A stretch of 6,211 nucleotides of DNA from an archaeon. GTDB lineage: Archaea > Nanobdellota > Nanobdellia > Woesearchaeales > GW2011-AR9. Made by a program: the position numbers and the translations under genes. The stretch is from NCBI GenBank assembly GCA_020053615.1, contig JAGVMW010000006.1:1-6211 (forward strand). The letters run 5' to 3'. Each line of letters opens with the position of its first letter. Position 1 is the first letter of the stretch. The notes beneath the pieces were generated by a model. It was given only the letters and a program-made list of their open reading frames with translations. It was not told the DNA's origin and did no database searches. Positions 4,916 to 6,211 of this stretch are shown here, piece after piece.

Positions 4916-6211
4916 CCCAAAGAATCCGTATATTCTCCCGTATTCTTATTATCATGATGAAACTTTGGCCAGGAAGATTTTGCCAGAGGAGCAGAGCCTT
5001 TAATGGCATAAAGATAACCCTCCATATTTCCTACATAAATTGTTCCATCATCTGCAATGGCGGGCGAGGAAGTAATAGTCTCTCCTGTGTTAAATTTCCA
5101 TTTTAGACCTCCATCAGAATTAATTGCATATAAATTGCCTTCATCAGTCCCCACGTAAATTGTCCCATCACTTGCAATGGCAGGGGAGGAGCGAATAGTA
5201 TTCACCAATCCCTCCAACTTCCATTTTAAATTTCCATCAGAATTAATTGCGTAAATATAGTTACTTTTCATTACTATCATGCTCCCGCTCCCTATGTAAA
5301 TTGTTCCATCATCTGCAATGGCGGGCGAAGGACTCTGCCACCCATCCCAAATACCTGCTTTAGTTTTCCATTTTAAACCCCCACCCGAATTGATTGCGTA
5401 GAGATAAAAATCGTTCTCTCCTCCATCGCCACTTCCTACATAGATTGTCCCATCACTGGCAATAGCTGGCGAAGACTGAAATGTTTCAACTTTAAACTTC
5501 CACTTCGAACTTCCATTAGGGTTAGTTGCATATAAGTAGCTATCCAAACACCCCACATAAATTGTCCCATCGCTTCCAATAGCTGGGGAGGAACCAATGG
5601 AGCAGCCGATATCATTTTCCCAATTTAGGCTTCCATTAGAATCAATTGCATAAAAATTGCCTTTATCAGTTCCGATATAAATTGTCTCATCATTTGCAAT
5701 TGCGGGTGAGGACTCAATCTCCCCTTCCATTTCAAATTTCCACTCTAGACTTCCATCGGGATTAATTGCATAAAGATAACCCGTACCACCTATACTTGAA
5801 ATACAAGAAGTGTTGTCTGGTGCACAAATACCACCTATATAAATTGTCCCATCACTCGCAATGGCAGGCGAAATATCGACTCCTCCACCCCTCGGTTCAA
5901 ATTCAAATTTCCATTTTAGAGTTCCATCAGAATTGACTGCATAAAGATAATGATCAAGACTCACCACATAAATTGTTCCATCATCTGCAATGGCTGGGGA
6001 GGAATCAATACTATCCTCTGTTCCAAACTTCCATTTTAGAGTTCCGTCATCAGATGAACTATTACACTCTCCATCTTCGCATTCATACCCGTCTGAGCAC
6101 TCCCCACAGCTCCCTTCACATCCGTCATCCCCGCATGTTTTATCTATACAATTTGGAGTGCAATATGGGCTCTCTTCACCGCACCCTTCGCAAACTCCCC
6201 AACTAGTCCCA
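4900..6211 (-). CDS. Eight-bladed PQQ-like beta-propeller protein with Cys motif, 5' partial
   Basis: This encodes 436 visible residues; the frame is open to the window edge, so the N-terminus and any signal peptide are missing. The in-frame GTG at 5965-5967 falls inside the first blade and is not a credible start. The first visible part is Cys-rich, with CIDKTCGDDGCEGSCGECSD followed by GYECEDGEC, a motif common in secreted proteins. Eight repeats follow, each with the pattern DGxLKWKF, SSPAIAxDGTIYVG, YLYAIN, the signature of PQQ-like (quinoprotein-type) propellers. Spacing is 116-163 bp, with longer loops in the second, fifth and sixth blades. SSWPKFHHDNKNTGEY after the last blade is the usual closing segment, so the propeller is complete. 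No quinone-enzyme active-site residues are evident, so binding or scaffolding at the cell surface is the likeliest role. The last residues and stop lie in the IS right-end structure. Confidence 0.8.
   Translation of the reverse strand, partial: GTSWGVCEGCGEESPYCTPNCIDKTCGDDGCEGSCGECSDGYECEDGECNSSSDDGTLKWKFGTEDSIDSSPAIADDGTIYVVSLDHYLYAVNSDGTLKWKFEFEPRGGGVDISPAIASDGTIYIGGICAPDNTSCISSIGGTGYLYAINPDGSLEWKFEMEGEIESSPAIANDETIYIGTDKGNFYAIDSNGSLNWENDIGCSIGSSPAIGSDGTIYVGCLDSYLYATNPNGSSKWKFKVETFQSSPAIASDGTIYVGSGDGGENDFYLYAINSGGGLKWKTKAGIWDGWQSPSPAIADDGTIYIGSGSMIVMKSNYIYAINSDGNLKWKLEGLVNTIRSSPAIASDGTIYVGTDEGNLYAINSDGGLKWKFNTGETITSSPAIADDGTIYVGNMEGYLYAIKGSAPLAKSSWPKFHHDNKNTGEYTDSLGTSPW
5030..6003 (-). repeat. 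Tandem coding repeats of the beta-propeller
   Basis: A conserved block of about 40 bp (on the plus strand, TAAATTGTYCCATCA then GCAATGGC) recurs eight times, starting near 5030, 5151, 5291, 5435, 5551, 5671, 5834 and 5963. Each encodes the PAIAxDGTIYVG strand of one blade. Several copies differ at only a few bases, which suggests recent duplication or gene conversion among blades. Confidence 0.85.

Overview
This AT-rich window most resembles genome from a DPANN-like archaeon (Woesearchaeota/Pacearchaeota style). The reasons are a TrmB-like winged-helix regulator, TATA-box-like sequences (CTTATAAG, TTTATATA, CTATAAAA) 20-45 nt upstream of start codons, no Shine-Dalgarno in front of the main genes, and Cys-rich secreted proteins of a kind common in those lineages. 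The same Cys-rich motifs (MopE-like, CGDDGC-type) also occur in Deltaproteobacteria and myxobacteria, so the assignment is an inference and a bacterial host is not excluded.

Layout. Positions 51-875 (minus) encode a helix-turn-helix regulator with a PLD-like C-terminal domain that has apparently lost its catalytic residues. It is divergent from a two-gene operon (955-2148 and 2114-3970, plus strand, overlapping by 35 bp). One palindromic TATA-like element at 909-916 lies between them and could serve both directions. The first operon gene encodes an exported, possibly lipid-anchored protein with an acidic linker, a MopE-like Cys/Asp motif, a Cys module and a possible NTF2-like C-terminal domain. 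The second encodes an exported three-part protein: an N-terminal zinc phospholipase C/P1-nuclease-like domain, two Cys-rich modules, and a C-terminal DNRLRE/CBM96-like beta domain. The two neighbours share the same roughly 50-residue Cys module centred on DYNNDGCLE.

Positions 3971-4160 are intergenic, with a good archaeal-type TATA box in front of a 12-codon reading frame that may be a gene remnant. Positions about 4163-4915 hold an IS200/IS605-family element with structured ends and one tnpA gene, with no tnpB. The tnpA frame is broken by a +1 shift at an A7 tract; with six A's it would encode an intact transposase of about 154 residues. The element sits where the operon and the next gene converge.

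Positions 4900-6211 (minus, 5' end outside the window) encode a secreted-type protein with a CGDDGC-type Cys motif followed by eight PQQ-like beta-propeller blades. Its stop codon and last few residues lie inside the right-end structure of the IS.

Taken together, the window encodes cell-surface or secreted proteins: a putative lipid or nucleic-acid hydrolase with a carbohydrate-binding-like tail, a co-transcribed partner with the same Cys module, a nearby regulator, and a separate surface beta-propeller. A joint role at the cell surface is plausible but inferred.
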